Of a stretch of DNA of 64,000 nt, positions 35,273 to 47,512 are shown one piece after another. Each line of letters starts with the position of its first letter. Within the stretch, counting starts at the first letter, position 1. Below the pieces are notes generated by a model. The model did no database searches, was not told the DNA's origin, and saw nothing but the letters and a program-made list of their open reading frames with translations. A program made the translations under genes and the position numbers. Source of the DNA: Rhodotorula mucilaginosa (taxonomy: Eukaryota; Basidiomycota; Microbotryomycetes; Sporidiobolales; Sporidiobolaceae); NCBI GenBank assembly GCA_034406715.1, contig CP137865.1:1525317-1589316 (forward strand), given 5' to 3'.

Positions 35273-38200
35273 CTACACTGCGACCGGTCTGCTCCGCTGA
35301 TCGGGGCCGTCGTACGCCAACCATCCTCTCGAGAACGCGTTCGCGACGGTCGCGAACGGGTCGTCACTCTCGGCCATCTCTTGCACGAACGTGTCGTGCT
35401 GGCCAGCGAGCTGCTCGTTGTTGCTGCGGATCTCGCGGATGACGCCGTGCGTGCGAGCACAGTTTGGGCACTGCGACTCGTTCTCGCCGAGACAGCTGCG
35501 GGGAGCGCGGTCCCAAGTCAGCGACAGGATCAACCACAGGAGGGAGCTGTTGCGAGAACTGACCGTTGATGGTACGAGTGCTTGCACATGAAGTGCACGG
35601 CGGGCAAATCGAGCTGGCCCTGGCACGCCGAGCAGCGCGTGACTTGGAAGATCCGCGGCGCGTTCGGATCCGACAGCTCTTGGATCTCTTTGCGCTTCTT
35701 GGCCGTTTCGGCTCGGTACGACGCGATGAGGGTTTGGTCCTGCACTCGTCCATCCAGAAAGTCAGCCTGGGTTCCTGAGCCGGAGCCGACCAATTGCGCG
35801 CGTACTTACCGACTCGGTGTCCTCCTTGTCGGCGAGGAGTTGCCGCTTGAGGTATTCGCGAACGAGTCCGAGGCTCGCCGTGTTGTTCTTGCTCAGGAGC
35901 TGCACGACCTGGATCGCAGGCATGATCCGCCGCTCGTCGATCTCGTCGAGGATCTCGACCACATCGGCTTGATGCCGCGAGAGGAGCTCGGACGAACTCG
36001 TCAAGTGGGAGAGGACGAGTCGGTACAGTGAGGGACAGGCGGGACCGTATCGTCGAAGTGACCGAATGATGCGCGAAGAGAGGGATGCCTGGGTCGGTTC
36101 GGCCTCGGAAGCTTCGATCCAATCTGCGACGGGTCAAGGGGGGTGAGCATCGGAATGCAGTCTCGGCCGTATATTCCTCGGGCAACCACTCACACTGGAC
36201 AATCTCCTCGTACATGCCGAGGAGTTCGTAGAGCAGGACGAAACCCTCCTCGAAGCCACTCGTCGTGCAGACCAGGAGCGCCTGCGTCTCGTCGTACGGC
36301 ACCTGATCGCGACACCGCAGGAGCTTGATCGCGCGTCTTTCAAACTTGCCGCCATGGTCATCTCCTCCCGCGGCGGCGGCAGCAGAGATATAAAGCTCGA
36401 GGAGCGTGTTCCAGAGCACTTGCTCGTCTCGAGTCGCGCCTTGCCGGACGTCGGACGGCTCAGCCAAGTCCGCCGCGGCGGGTAGAGGTGCTTCGGTGCC
36501 GGTGAGGCTAGAGTGCGGCGGAACGAGCGCCTCGACCGATTTGCCGAACCGTCTTTGCAGGACCTGCTCGAGGAAGACGATGAACTGGCGAGGGTGGTCG
36601 ACGAAATGGGCGAAGAAAGCACGAGGGGACGGTAAAGGAGAGGACGTGGGTTCGGTGGTGATGGCGGTGGTGGTGGGAGTCGCGGTCGAGGCGGCGTCGT
36701 CGGGAACATCGTAGCCGCCGTTGGTGCTACTCTTGCGAGCGGCGGCCGCAGAAGACGGATCGACCTTGCTGGTTCGTATCCGTTCTTCGTCCACCTCGGC
36801 CCCGCAGCAAATCTCGACGAGGACGTCCGTCGTCAAGTCGGGTTCGTGAGCGAGGAGCACGCCACCCCACCGCTTCATGCTCTCTTCCGCCTCATCGCGA
36901 CCATCCCGACCGCCGTCGCCGCCAACCTGACCCCGCGCGAGCTGCCGCACGTAGTTCAAAGCGCCGGCAAAGTCGTTCGTGTCCTCGATCGCGATCCGGA
37001 GGTATTCCCCGTGGGCGTGGTACCGTTCGGCGAGCCAGCCCGCGTGGGTAAAGTATCCAGCTTGCCGGAGGACTCGGATCGCCGTCTCGAGATCGAACGG
37101 AGGGACGTCTTCGTCGCGATCGGAAGCGGACGAGTGGATGAAGCGCGAGATGGCTTCGTCGTCTTTGAGTTTCGTGTAGCAGTTGAGCAACAGAGTCGTG
37201 ATGTCGCTGTTGGCGAGACCTTTCGAGTGCAGTTCTTGCAAGTACGACGTCAAGTGCGTGAGTCGTTGTGCGTCGAGGAACTAGGAGCGCGGTACTTGTC
37301 AGCTTGCGGGGTCTAGCCAGCCGGGACGGGATGCTGCTACTTACCTTGCGGATGACGTAGCTGGGCTGGACTGAGCCGACCGTCTTGAGGTAAGCCGACA
37401 TGGCACCCTCATAGTCTGCTTTGGCGTACAGGTGGTCGCCGTACCTAAGAAGAAACCACGCTGCGAGCGTCAGTTCCCAGATCCTCTCTGGCTTGTCAAA
37501 GTCGCGCTCGCCTCGGCTCACCTTCTGTAAATGTCGGCGACCTCGTCCTTGCCGACTCCGCGACTTTGCGCGAGTCCGATCGCGAGGGTGAACAAGTTGC
37601 GCTGGAACAGGGTCGCGAACGAATCCTTGAGAGGTTGTTCCGAGAGGCGGAAGAGCTGTGCGCGCGTGCGGGGCGGTGGAGCGGTCTAGCTGCCGTTTTG
37701 CTGGAATAAACACTTGTGAGACAGGGGTGACATACCTGACCGGCTTCGGTGAGGACCCAGATAGCACCCCACGCCTCGACGACAGTCTTGATCCCACTTC
37801 CTTCCGCCGCCATGTCGCCGCCACCAGCACCGCCGCCGCCAAACGTCCCCGAAAACGCGACAAACTTGTTCTCCGGATCAAACAACGTCACTTTCGCGAC
37901 GACGTTCTTGTCTTCTCCCGTAATCGGGGTCGACGACCCTTGCGAGCGAGCGGCGTGGTTCCGGATCGTGGCCGAGTTGGAAGCGAGCGAGGAAGGTTGG
38001 GGCGGACTGACGATGACGAGGTACGGGGTGGGGAGGGGTCCGACGTCTGCTGCTCGTACAGAAGGTTGCGAGACCGAGAGGTGGTGCAAGCTCGAGATAT
38101 ACGATTTCGGGCCTGGGGGACACTCGTGTTTGGGTTAGACCTCTCTGAAAGACTTCCTGCTGTAGAGCAGACACACACCTTCATAAGCCCAGCAACCTTC

Positions 38201-39480
38201 CCGCCCGTCGGGACCGTAGACGTAGATGGCTTCCTCCCGCGCGACGACCATCCGTTCTGCCAATTCGCCTTCAGCGGAGCCTTTCCCGCCGCCGAGCGCG
38301 AGGAGCCTGGCGCACCCGACTGCGGCGCCGTGATCGTCGAGGACCGAAGGTGAAAGTTGAGTTTTCGACTTGGCTGCGAGCGGGAGGGCGAGGATTTGCG
38401 AGGTGGTGAGGACAAAGAGGGTCGGGGTGGCGGTGGCGGCGTGGAGAGGAGAGGGCGTCGTGATCCCGAGGTTGGTGACGGGCTCCTTGTTGCCCTCCCA
38501 AAAGATGCGCAGTTTGCCCATCCCTCCTGGTTGGAAGGGACGTGCGCCTCCGCCTCCTCCGACGACGGATCTCAGTTTGCTCGTCGAGGCGACGACGACC
38601 CCACCGGCCTGGGCGGGATCGTTGGCCCTCGCTGCGGCTTCCTCCAAATCGTACAAGCTCGCTTCGATCAGCTCGTCGACGCGTTTCCAGCCGACGACGG
38701 ACCCGTCCGCGAGGCCGACGGCGATGTGCGACAAGGTTGGCGAGACGGCGAGCGCCGAGACGGGCGCCGGGCGGTTCGGAGTCGGCGAGATGGGCGCCGA
38801 GCGGAGGAGCGTCAGGTGCGGCGACGCAGTGGCTGCTGCATCCACGGCCGCCGCCGCTGCTGCTGCTGCGGGTGGGGCCGGCAGCGTGAGGAGCCAGATC
38901 TTGAGGATCGGAAACAGGCTCGACGGTTCCTCCTGCGGGGCGGTCTGGTATTTCAGCGCGCGGTGTCCTGCTGCCACGAGGTTCGGCGCACGGAAGGGAC
39001 TTACGCCGACGGTTACGACGATGGCGCGTCCCTGTACGGGGTCCCAGTCTCGCGACTCGACGAGGTGGACGCGGCCGTCGCCATAGCACCGCCAGCTCTT
39101 TTCGATCTCCCAGCGCTCGTTGACCCAGCTGAGCCTCCCTTCGAGGTCGGCGACGAGGACGAGGCCGTCTGGACCGATCAGCGGGTTCGCGTGGACGCAG
39201 GAAGCGAGCGTCGGCTCGTGGACCCAGTCGGAAGCAGGCAGAGACGCCGACGCGGGCGTGCAGCTCCAGAACGAAAACTGCCGCCACTGTGGGCGTAGTA
39301 GCGGGGTCAGTATACCTTAGTACGACATCTCTAGCCCCTCCTGGTGTCTGTGCGACGAGAGCAGCGCTTCCGATGCGAGGTGGGGGCGAGAGGAGGGGAC
39401 CACGGCTACACACTCACAGCAGGGGCAGCCATGGCTGCAGCTGGAGGAGCACCGAGAGAACTCGCTCCTCGTGGCGCCAT
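35273..39480 (-). CDS. VPS11: vacuolar protein sorting protein VPS11 (HOPS/CORVET core subunit)
   Basis: Predicted 1202-residue protein. Nine minus-strand exons run 39480-39418, 39286-38179, 38112-37736, 37655-37522, 37444-37345, 37280-36194, 36123-35810, 35766-35564 and 35495-35273; all phases agree. The N-terminal part is beta-propeller-like (SALAVSPTLSHIAVGLADGSVVGWKR). Next comes an alpha-solenoid with clathrin-type repeats (YGDHLYAKADYEGAMSAYLK, then AGWLAERYHAHGEYLRI). A coiled segment precedes a C-terminal RING-H2: CSAC, CKHSYHQRC and CPNC. VPS11 is a scaffold of the HOPS and CORVET tethers at endosomes and vacuoles, and its RING contacts VPS18. The chain is somewhat longer than usual because of Ala/Gly-rich propeller insertions and a disordered stretch in the solenoid. 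The start is supported by a short MAPRG exon ahead of WRQFSFW. Confidence 0.93.
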
Positions 39481-39636
39481 CCTCCTCGCGACTATGCCCG
39501 GTGAGGAGTGAAATGTAAAGAGAACAGACTCTCGGATCCAAAGTCCGCCGAAAGATGTAACAGCAAAAACACGGGGTGGGTGTATTTTTCGAGTAAAGCA
39601 GGCTACGATAGTAATATGCGGCAGACTGTCCCCCCC

Positions 39637-42600
39637 TCACCGCTTCGTCCTCCGAAGCGGACGGATCGGCCGTCCCTTGTTATTCGAGTCGTCACCTCCT
39701 CCTCCCGATCCGATATTGAACAACCCGCCACCTGGAGTCGGAGGCGCGCTGCCCGTCGTCGTCGTCGCGGGGGCACCAAAGTTGAACCCGCCTGTAGTTC
39801 CTCCCGGCGTGACAGCTCCGGGCGTACCCGGTTGACTGCCCGCACCGAACGCGAACGGACTCGCGGCAGCGGGGGCGCCGAACGTGAACCCCGCCGAGGA
39901 CGAAGCAGGAGCAGGAGCAGCCGCAGCCGAACCAAAGGTGAAGCCTCCTCCTCCACCGTTGACGGATCCGGTGGTCGAAGTGGTCGAGAGCGTCTGACCC
40001 ATCGCGCTCGAGGTCGGCCCGCCGAACGAGAAGCCTCCTGCGGGTGCAGGCGCAGGCGAAACCGGACCGGCGGAGGGAGTCGCGGCTCCGAACGTGAACG
40101 TCGGAGCTGCCGAAGCTGTCGCAGGGGCGGCCGCCGCCGAGGAAGGACCACCAAAGCTGAACGGGGAAGCGCCACTGGCAGGAGCTGCTCCGCCGCCGCC
40201 AAACGAGAACGAGGGGGTAACCGCTCCCGAGCCGGGGGCGGGCGAAGGCGGCGCAGGCGACGGGGACGCAGACGGTGCCCCAAAGGTGAACGCTGGCGGC
40301 TTGGACGGGCTCGTCGTTGCGCCACTGCCAAAGAACGAGTTGGTCGTGGCAGGAGCAGGAGATCCGAACGGAGAGGCAGGGGGACGGTTGGTGTTGTTGT
40401 CCTTCTTTTCCGTCGAGGTCGAGGTCGAGGTGGGGGCGCCAAAAGTGAAACCGCCCGATGCGGGCGCGGTGGAACCAAACAGGGACGCACCGCCCGACAC
40501 CGGAGCCGTGCTACCGCTCGAGGACACTCCTCCGAACGAGAAGGACGGTGCCGGTGCGGGAGCGGCAGCAGGCTCGGCCTCGTCTTCCATGCCGCTGTCG
40601 CCCGCTTCGTCCGTAACCGACGCGGGCGCCGACGGAGGGTTCAGCGTTCCGCCGAAAGTCGCCGCCTTGGGTGCCGCCGAGTCCTTCTTCTCCTCGGCTT
40701 GCGGAGTCGCCGGAGTCGTACCAAAAGTGAAGGTCGGCGTCGTCGTCGCGGGCTTGACAGCTGCTGCTGCTGCTCCTCCAAAGGAGAACGGTGCGGCAGG
40801 CTTGTCTTTGTCGTCCGAGGCTTTCGAGGCGGCGGGAGCGCCAAAGGAGAACGGCGAAGCAGTAGCCGGGGCTGCATCCGACTTGGGGGCTCCGAACGCG
40901 AACGGCGACTTGGCAGGCTGCGAGCGAGAGGAAAAAGCCGGGATATCTGGGGTCAGGCCCGATTCGATTCAACTTGCCAGTCCGACCAAGAGAGCCTACC
41001 TCGTCCTTCTTCGGTGCTTCGTCTTTCTTGGGTGCGTTAGTCGTCGTCGTCTCTGTGGTCGGAGGGGCGCCAAAGGAGAACGGAGAAGCGGGCTTCGTCG
41101 AAGCCGCGTCCTTGCTTCCCTCTGCCTCCTTGACCAACTCGGCGACGGGCTTGCCGAACGCGGCAAAGGGGTTCCCACCCGAAGTAGCGGCCGTAACCGG
41201 AGCTGGCTTTGGTGCCGCCTCGACGGCGGCCGGGGTCGGCGGGATCACTTCAGTCGGCTTGATCACCGAGTCGGTGGACGACTTGGCAGCAGGAGGCGCT
41301 CCGAACGTGAACGACGGAGTCGATTTGTTCGTGTCGGTGCCGGCGTCTTTGGACTTGTCAGCATCGGCGGCGATGATGGATCCGAAAAAGTTGGGTTTGC
41401 TGCTGCTGCTCGCGTCTGCTCCTGAGAAAGCGGGGGCCGTCGGCTTGCTGGCGAAAAAGTTGGGAGGAGCGGGCTTCGAGGTGGCGGCAGTCGTCTCTTT
41501 GTCGGTGGCGGCGTTGGTGGCAGCGGGCAGCGCGCCAAAGGAGAAACTCGTCGGAGCGGGCTTGGTGGCCGCAGCGGAAGGGGCACCGAACGAGAAAGCC
41601 GTCTTGGTCGTTTCCGCCGATGAAGTCGAAGGCGGTGCAGCACCGAGACGAGAGAGCAGGCTCGTCGTCGGAGCGGCCGGCGTGATCTCGGTGGTGGTCG
41701 AATCGGCGGCGGCGGTGGTGGTCGAGGTAGCAGACGCGTTGATGCCAGTCGTGCCCGCCGTCGGCGCAGGAGGACCGAACGAGAACCCAGCGGGGACCTT
41801 GAACGCCGGCATCTGAATCTTGGCCAACGCGGCATCGTCAATCGGGGGCAAGTCCTCCTCCTTGGCGGAAAACACGCGCGACGACGTCGTGTGTTGCCGG
41901 CTCGTGTGGCTCTTGCCCGGGCGCAATGACGACCGGCCCGTCGAAGTGGACGGAGCCGTAGTGGGGAAGGAAGATGGAGCCGGGAAGGCGATCTTGGGTG
42001 CGGTGGCGGCGGCGGCGGCGGGCTGTTCCGCCGACGATGAGGCTTCGGCGGGAGACGGCGACTTGGCGGTGGGCGATTTGGCGCGCGACAGCTTGGCAGG
42101 TCGTTGACCGTCCTCTGATTCTTGCCCGGCATCCATCTCGGCGTCCTCTCCCTCCTCCTCCTCCTCCTCCTTCTCCTCCGCTCGAATCTGCTTCTTGAAG
42201 CCTCCACGCGTCTTCCTCGCCGGCGGTACGGGCGAAGGCGACTTGGGCTGCTTCTGAGACGACGACGTCCGCGAACTGGCCCGCGTCGAGCGGCGAGACG
42301 ACGACGTCCGGGCGTCGGCCTGCTGCGGTTGCTGTGGCGGTTCGAGGAACTCTTTCCCCTTGCCCTTTGACTTGGTCGACGTTGACGTGCGGGTCTTGCC
42401 CGGCGTCTGCGCCCTCGCAGAGCTACGCGTGACCCGCCGAGGACTTGTGAGCCCCTCCTCCTCTGCGGAGAACACGTCTCGCCCCTCGTCATCGTCACTC
42501 ATCAATTCCTCGATCCGTCGCCGCCGATCCCGCCGCCTCTTCTCGCGCTGCCGTTCCCTCTCCTCATCCTCGAGCCGTTCGCGCTCCCGTTCGGCCCTCT

Positions 42601-44425
42601 CTTGCTCGAGCAACTGGCGACGGCGTTCTTCCCTCGCGCGGAGGACGGCCTGTAACCCCTTCTTTTCGGGTTTCGCGGAGGACGCAGTCGTGGACGTTGG
42701 CGAGGGGAGGGGTTTGGCGGCGGCACGGGCGGCGTAAGGGGTCGAAGCGAAGAGGAACGCGGGCGTGGTCGACGAGCGAGAGAGGCGCTTGTCCTCCTCG
42801 CCAGCGGCGGCGGCGGCCAGAAGCGGGACGTTGATGTGCTTGGGCTGCGCGCGGCGCGGGTTCCGGAGTTAGTGTAAAGCGAGTGAAATGGAACGCAGCC
42901 TCGGGGGACTCACCCTGGTCGAGGCACGCTTGGCTTCGCCGAGGGGCGTCCTGCCCATCCCTTCCAGGACTTCGAGGATCCGCTCCGCTTCGTTCTTGGG
43001 CATAGGCGGCGCGTCCCTGTGAGAGAGTCGGTTCTTAAGCATCAGCCACTGGGTCATCCCGAGGAGGATCCAGCAACCCGAGGAGAGAACCAAAAGCGTC
43101 ACTCACTTTGCTTTTTCCTGCTCCAACTTTTCGCGACTGACCAACCCGCGTTCAGGGTCCCACACGAGTTGTCGCTTCCTCGCTCGGTCCGGCGCGTCCG
43201 CCACCGTTGCCGAAGAAGAAGTCGTGACGAGCATCTCGACGTCTTCCCCCTCGTCCGCGTTAGCGGCGGCGAGGTTGGACAACCCGCCCGAGATGGTTCG
43301 GCTCGCCGGGAGGTTTCTGTGACGACTGGTGGCGTCGTACTCGCGACTGAGCGGGCTCGCAGCAGTCCGGGACGCAAACGTCCGTTTGCCCGTGGCGGAC
43401 CCGCCTCCGAGGGTGGACAACCCGTCACGCATTGAGAATGAGCCCGAGAGGGAAGGGGAAGTCCCCCGTGGGAGGTTGGACGAGTAAGGGAAGAGGGGGT
43501 GTCCCTGTTGCTGTTGTTGTTGGAGGGATTGGCTCGCGTAGGAAGACGAGGCGCCGCCGTGGTGACGACGCGGTGAGTCGGTCGCAGCGAACGGCGAGCG
43601 CGACTGCAAACCGAACGGGTTGGCGGTCGCACTGTCTCCGAGCGTGGTCGAGTGCTGGGCGAGTTGGAACGTCGACATGGAGCCTGCGAGGCCGTTCCTG
43701 AGCGGGGACGGGGACCGGTTCCTCGCCGCTGCGCCGCTGTGCGAGTGCACCGACGTCGCAGCCGCCGGGGATGCGCCGCGCAGGAAAGTTGGCTGCTGCT
43801 GCGAAGGCTGCAAGTTGAGGGTCGAGTGGGTCGTGCGTGGTGCGAACGAGGACAAGGCCGACATGGACGACGACGAAGGAAGCGGCGGCGGGAGCGGCTG
43901 GTTCGCGCGCCGCTCGCCCGCTCGACTCGTAGCGGCGCCAACGAGCTGAGTACTCGTACGACTGCGCGGTAGAACAGCGCCCTCCTCCTTGCGCAGCTGG
44001 TGGTCGAGTTCGGCTCTGACGTCGGCGAGGCTGGTCGAAGTCGAGAGGCCCGACGGCCTCGACGACGAGCGGCTGAGCAGGCCGAGCATGCGACCGGGCA
44101 AGCTCCTCACTTTGCCAAACAGTCCCGTCGACTGCCTCGTACGCGAGGGCTCCTGGTGTTGTTGTTGGTCGAGCTCCTCCTCCTCGTCCTCCGCACGGTC
44201 ATACTGAGCTGCGCGGGTCTGGATCCGCCGCGCGTAGGGAGAGTAGCCCCGCCCTGATCTCCCTGCGCCGATACTCCCCAGCTGGCGCTGCGCAACGACG
44301 GCGCCGTGCTGTGCTGGCTGCGGTTGCTGCGGTTGACTGTGCTCGTCGGCGACGCCGTTGAGCGTGGCCACGGCAGAGGCGGCACTGCGGCGAGTCTGCA
44401 CGCGAGCAGGCGACTCGTACGGCAT
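39637..44425 (-). CDS. FXFG-repeat nucleoporin, Nup1/Nup124/Nup153-like
   Basis: Predicted 1515-residue protein from minus-strand exons 44425-43107, 43016-42914, 42844-41000 and 40917-39637. About 90 residues in, a likely amphipathic helix (GLFGKVRSLPGRMLGLLS) resembles the membrane-binding helix of nuclear-basket nucleoporins. A Ser-rich disordered part follows, then a highly charged Glu/Arg coiled region (RERERLEDEERERQREKRR). The second half holds more than 20 FXFG-type repeats (FSFG, FTFG, FAFG followed by A or G, P). The C-terminus is basic (GRPIRPLRRTKR). Such proteins form the nuclear basket and bind importin-beta during transport. An alternative in-frame start at 44566 would add 47 residues. 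I chose 44425 because the upstream extension shows no feature. Confidence 0.87.
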
Positions 44426-44715
44426 CGCGCCTTGTGTCACTCCCTTCACACGCTCGTCGTCGTGTCCGCGTGTGGTCGAGTGGAAGCCGTCGAGTCGAGC
44501 TAAACCCCGGGGTGAAGAGTGAAGACGTCGGACAAAAGAATTTTTCAGCCACCTCTTCCCAGGCATAGAGTCACGTCTGTATAATTGCTACACCAAGGTT
44601 GTGGATACTACAACAAAAGAGGCGCGAGTCGGGCGTGGAGGAGGGAAAATCCTCGAGTCTTGATCACGTCTCGGGGAGAACAACGCGCCGCTCTAGACAA
44701 CGGAAACGACGAATC

Positions 44716-46397
44716 TCAGCAGCACCCTCCTCCTCTAGACCCCGTACCGCCACCCCCACCGCCGCCACCACCGCCTGTTAGTGAAATGTTGGGCAGCCCG
44801 ACGATTCCCGACCGCCGACTACTGCTCTTGTTCGCGGCCCGGTGCGAGGCGAGCGTCGCTTGTTGTTTCGCGTGCACGAGGCGCGTCAGGGTATTGAAGG
44901 CCTGGGCGTCGAAAGGGAGCGGGGTTTCGAGAACAAGGGGGCGAGAGCCGTTTTGAAGGTTGTAAGAGAGAGTTGGGTGCGCACGGGAGGAGTGAAAGAA
45001 GGCAAGGAAGCCGTGGTCAGCCTTTCGGGGAACTCGCGCTGTTCGCTGCTGCTTCCCAGCGAGTGGGACGCCGCCTCATCAAAGCATATTGAGGGAGAAA
45101 AAAAGCGACCCAGCCCGACGCACCTCTTCGACGCCCGCGCCGCTCTTGGCGCTCGTCTCGACATAGCCCGCCAGCCCTTCCTCCTCCGCCCACCGTTCCG
45201 CCTCTTCCCTCTCCACTTCTCTCCTCTCTGCACCCCCTGTCCCTTCCTCTGTGGTGGAGAGGACGTCCCCCTTGTTCCCGACGAGGAGGACGAGCAAGTC
45301 CTCCTCGCCCCATTGGCGGAGGTCGGCGAGCCACCCGCGGCAGTTGGTGAACGACTGGTGCGAGGTCAGAGAGAAGACGAGCAGGGCGCCGCCGGCGCCG
45401 CGGTAGTACGAGCGGGTGATAGCTCGAAAGGATTCCTGCCCGTCCGTTACGGTGGCGGAGGTTTGTGTGGTTTGAGGGCCGTTTTTTTTTGCGGGCACGA
45501 GAGCAAAGAAAAACGCCGGAGCAGCAGCGGGCGTGGTGCAAGGATTTCGGTGGAATAGTAGAGATTCGTATTTTGCGTTGGGAGCGAGGGGGAAAGCAAG
45601 TTCGTGTTGAAAAGACATGGGAGTCAGCGTCAGATCTCATTCTTTAGTTCTACCCCGCCAGCAGTAAGCCACCCCCAGACCAACAAAGCAAAGCAACGCA
45701 GCGCAACGCAACGCACCTGACCGGCCGTGTCCCAGATCTGCAACTTTATCCGCTTGCCGGCATCGTCCCCCTCTTTGATCTCGACGATCCGGCTCCCAAA
45801 CTCGACCCCGATGGCTGTCACCCACCCTCCTTTGGTGTCAGTACATCATCTTTTTTTTTTTCCTCGCTTCAAAAAACGAAGGGAGAGTTCAAGACGGGAG
45901 GGAGACGGACTCGGTTCCGAGTGCTGGAGGAAACGGTCGTCGGTGAGGCGGACGAGGAGCGACGATTTGCCGCACGCGGCGTCGCCGAGGAGGATCTGTT
46001 TCTGGATCTGCGGGGGTACTTTCAAGGGTCAACAGCGAGTTTTGCTGGAAGAAAGAGGTTCCGGTTGCTCCTGCGGTTTCCTCTGGCGGGCGAGCCGAGC
46101 GCGTGTCGGTTTCGAGAATCTCGAGCGAAGAGACAAGAGGAGACGAAGGCTGCCACGGTTGATCGGGTGTAGACGCCGAGCCGGTTCCTCAGCGCGTTGC
46201 CACTTTTCACACGTAGTCCCCTTTGGCCGTGTGTAGCCTCTGTCCCCAGGGCGTGTGTTTTGTCCTCGACCCCAAGTCGACGGAGAGATGAGATCATGGA
46301 CGACGCCTTCTCTTTGGGTTTCCGAGTCGAGTCGGAGGAAAGCTGGAGCGGGACAGGCAGCATCGCGAAATGGACGCACAAAGTCCCAGCTCGCCAT
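44716..46397 (-). CDS. Rab small GTPase (Rab2/Rab4/Rab14-like)
   Basis: Predicted 234-residue protein from minus-strand exons 46397-46380, 46001-45911, 45814-45717, 45435-45124 and 44901-44716. G-box motifs: P-loop GDAACGKSS, switch I Thr in [29 protein letters not shown] and ETSAK. The C-terminus is a poly-Gly run ending GGGCC, a double-Cys geranylgeranylation signal. The switch II sequence and the LTDDRFL segment point to the Rab2/4/14 group, which acts on endosome recycling or Golgi traffic. The first coding exon is only 18 nt (MASWDF). Intron 1 could instead end 6 nt earlier, adding Ile-Gln. The donor after exon 2 is the weak GTCCGT, used because it restores the switch I Thr. An insertion rich in Glu/Arg/Gly lies between NKGD and ETSAK. 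Confidence 0.88.
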
Positions 46398-46760
46398 TCG
46401 CCAAGTCGTCGGAGTCGTCGGTGGACTTCGGTGAAGAGTGGAGAGAGAGTGCGCTCGAGGGCGGCCGACGGCACAGCAGGTCTCGATCATCACAACGAGT
46501 ACGCCTATTAAAAGACCTCCCTTCTACAAAGTTACTCTTCTCGCAGGAAAGCCGAAACGAATCGACCAGCCGACGGAGAGGCGTCTCTCTGTTGATTCCC
46601 GCGGGCGAGTATTGGACCGATTGAAAATAGGGGTTTTTCAGAGTCTTGCGTAGGAGAACCCCCCCCCAGTCGCTTCTAAGCCACCGCCGTCGTGCCTTCA
46701 TTCCCCCCCATTGTTCCACCCGTCCTCCTCGTGAGCCGTCGAGTGAGGTGAGGAGCGGGT
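46398..46760. other. intergenic region between Rab and ATP15
   Basis: 363 bp between two minus-strand genes. It carries the Rab promoter and the ATP15 3' flank. No other gene was recognised. Confidence 0.5.
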
Positions 46761-47186
46761 TTAGTGCTGCTCGGCGTCGGGCTTGACGATCCACTCCTGC
46801 GGGCGGGCGCGCACGTTCACATCGGGTCAGCGAGAGAGGCGCAGTAGAGAGGCCCAAGGCGGTGACTGACCGAGGGGCCGGCCTTGCCGTTCTCCCAGTG
46901 CTGGACCTTGAGGGTGACGGCGGCGCGGCGCTCGGCGGCGAGGCGCTGCTCCTCCTTGAGGGCCTGGCGGGTCGCACGCGCCGCGACAGAGATGTACTTG
47001 TTGAACCTGCCCCACGTGTGCACCGTAGTCCAGTGCGTGCGCGCGTGTGTGTGTGTTTGGGGTTCGGTTCGGGGGGTTGGAGGGAGAGCGAGAGGGAGGA
47101 GCAGTCAGCCTCACAGCGTGCGGGCAACGGGGGCAGAGGGTAGGGAAGGGAAAGCGGGCTGCTCACGAGAGAGTACCGCGCCACAT
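46761..47186 (-). CDS. ATP15: mitochondrial ATP synthase epsilon subunit (ATP15)
   Basis: Predicted 63-residue protein from minus-strand exons 47186-47167, 47006-46871 and 46796-46761. The sequence begins MWRGTLSFNKYISVAARATR and continues ALKEEQRLAAERR, TLKVQHWENGK and EWIVKPDAEQH. This matches the fungal epsilon subunit in length (about 62 residues) and pattern. It sits at the foot of the F1 central stalk in the mitochondrial matrix, stabilising gamma and delta. There is no cleavable presequence, as is usual for this subunit. The first exon is only 20 nt and the last 36 nt, so automatic annotation may miss it. It is transcribed divergently from HID1. Confidence 0.92.
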
Positions 47187-47512
47187 CCTGTGAGTCTTTT
47201 ACGTGCGTGCGTGCGTGAGAGCGACCTTGAGGGGCGAAAGGACCGCCGGACGCTGCGGTCGGCGCTCGAAAGGCGGTGCATTCGCTTCACCTCTCCCCCT
47301 CTCGCTCTGGAGGGAGTGGGGATGGTATGAAGTATTATGGGATGGCATAGTAGGAATTATCACGCTGTCTTCAACTCGGAATGTGACGAGTCTGGGAGGT
47401 CGACATCTCGCAGCTGGCGCTCCTCCTCGTCCTCACGTTCTCTCTCACGGATCTCTCCACGAGTTTGCAGGTCCCGAGTCACGCGGTAGAGGGAGAGCTC
47501 GAGCGAGCCGGC
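47187..47512. promoter_or_regulatory. divergent promoter of ATP15 and HID1
   Basis: A 326-bp interval separates the two divergent start codons, so both promoters must lie here. No defined element was identified. Confidence 0.6.

Noticed and set aside
39508-41425. Long plus-strand frames (510 and 443 codons) across the nucleoporin
   Set aside because: Repetitive Gly/Ala/Glu or Arg-rich antisense translations of the FXFG exons; the minus-strand reading has real nucleoporin motifs and consistent splicing.
47030-47070. GTGTGT tract near ATP15 as a candidate regulatory repeat
   Set aside because: It lies inside the first ATP15 intron and has no partner sequence; simple dinucleotide repeats recur across the window.
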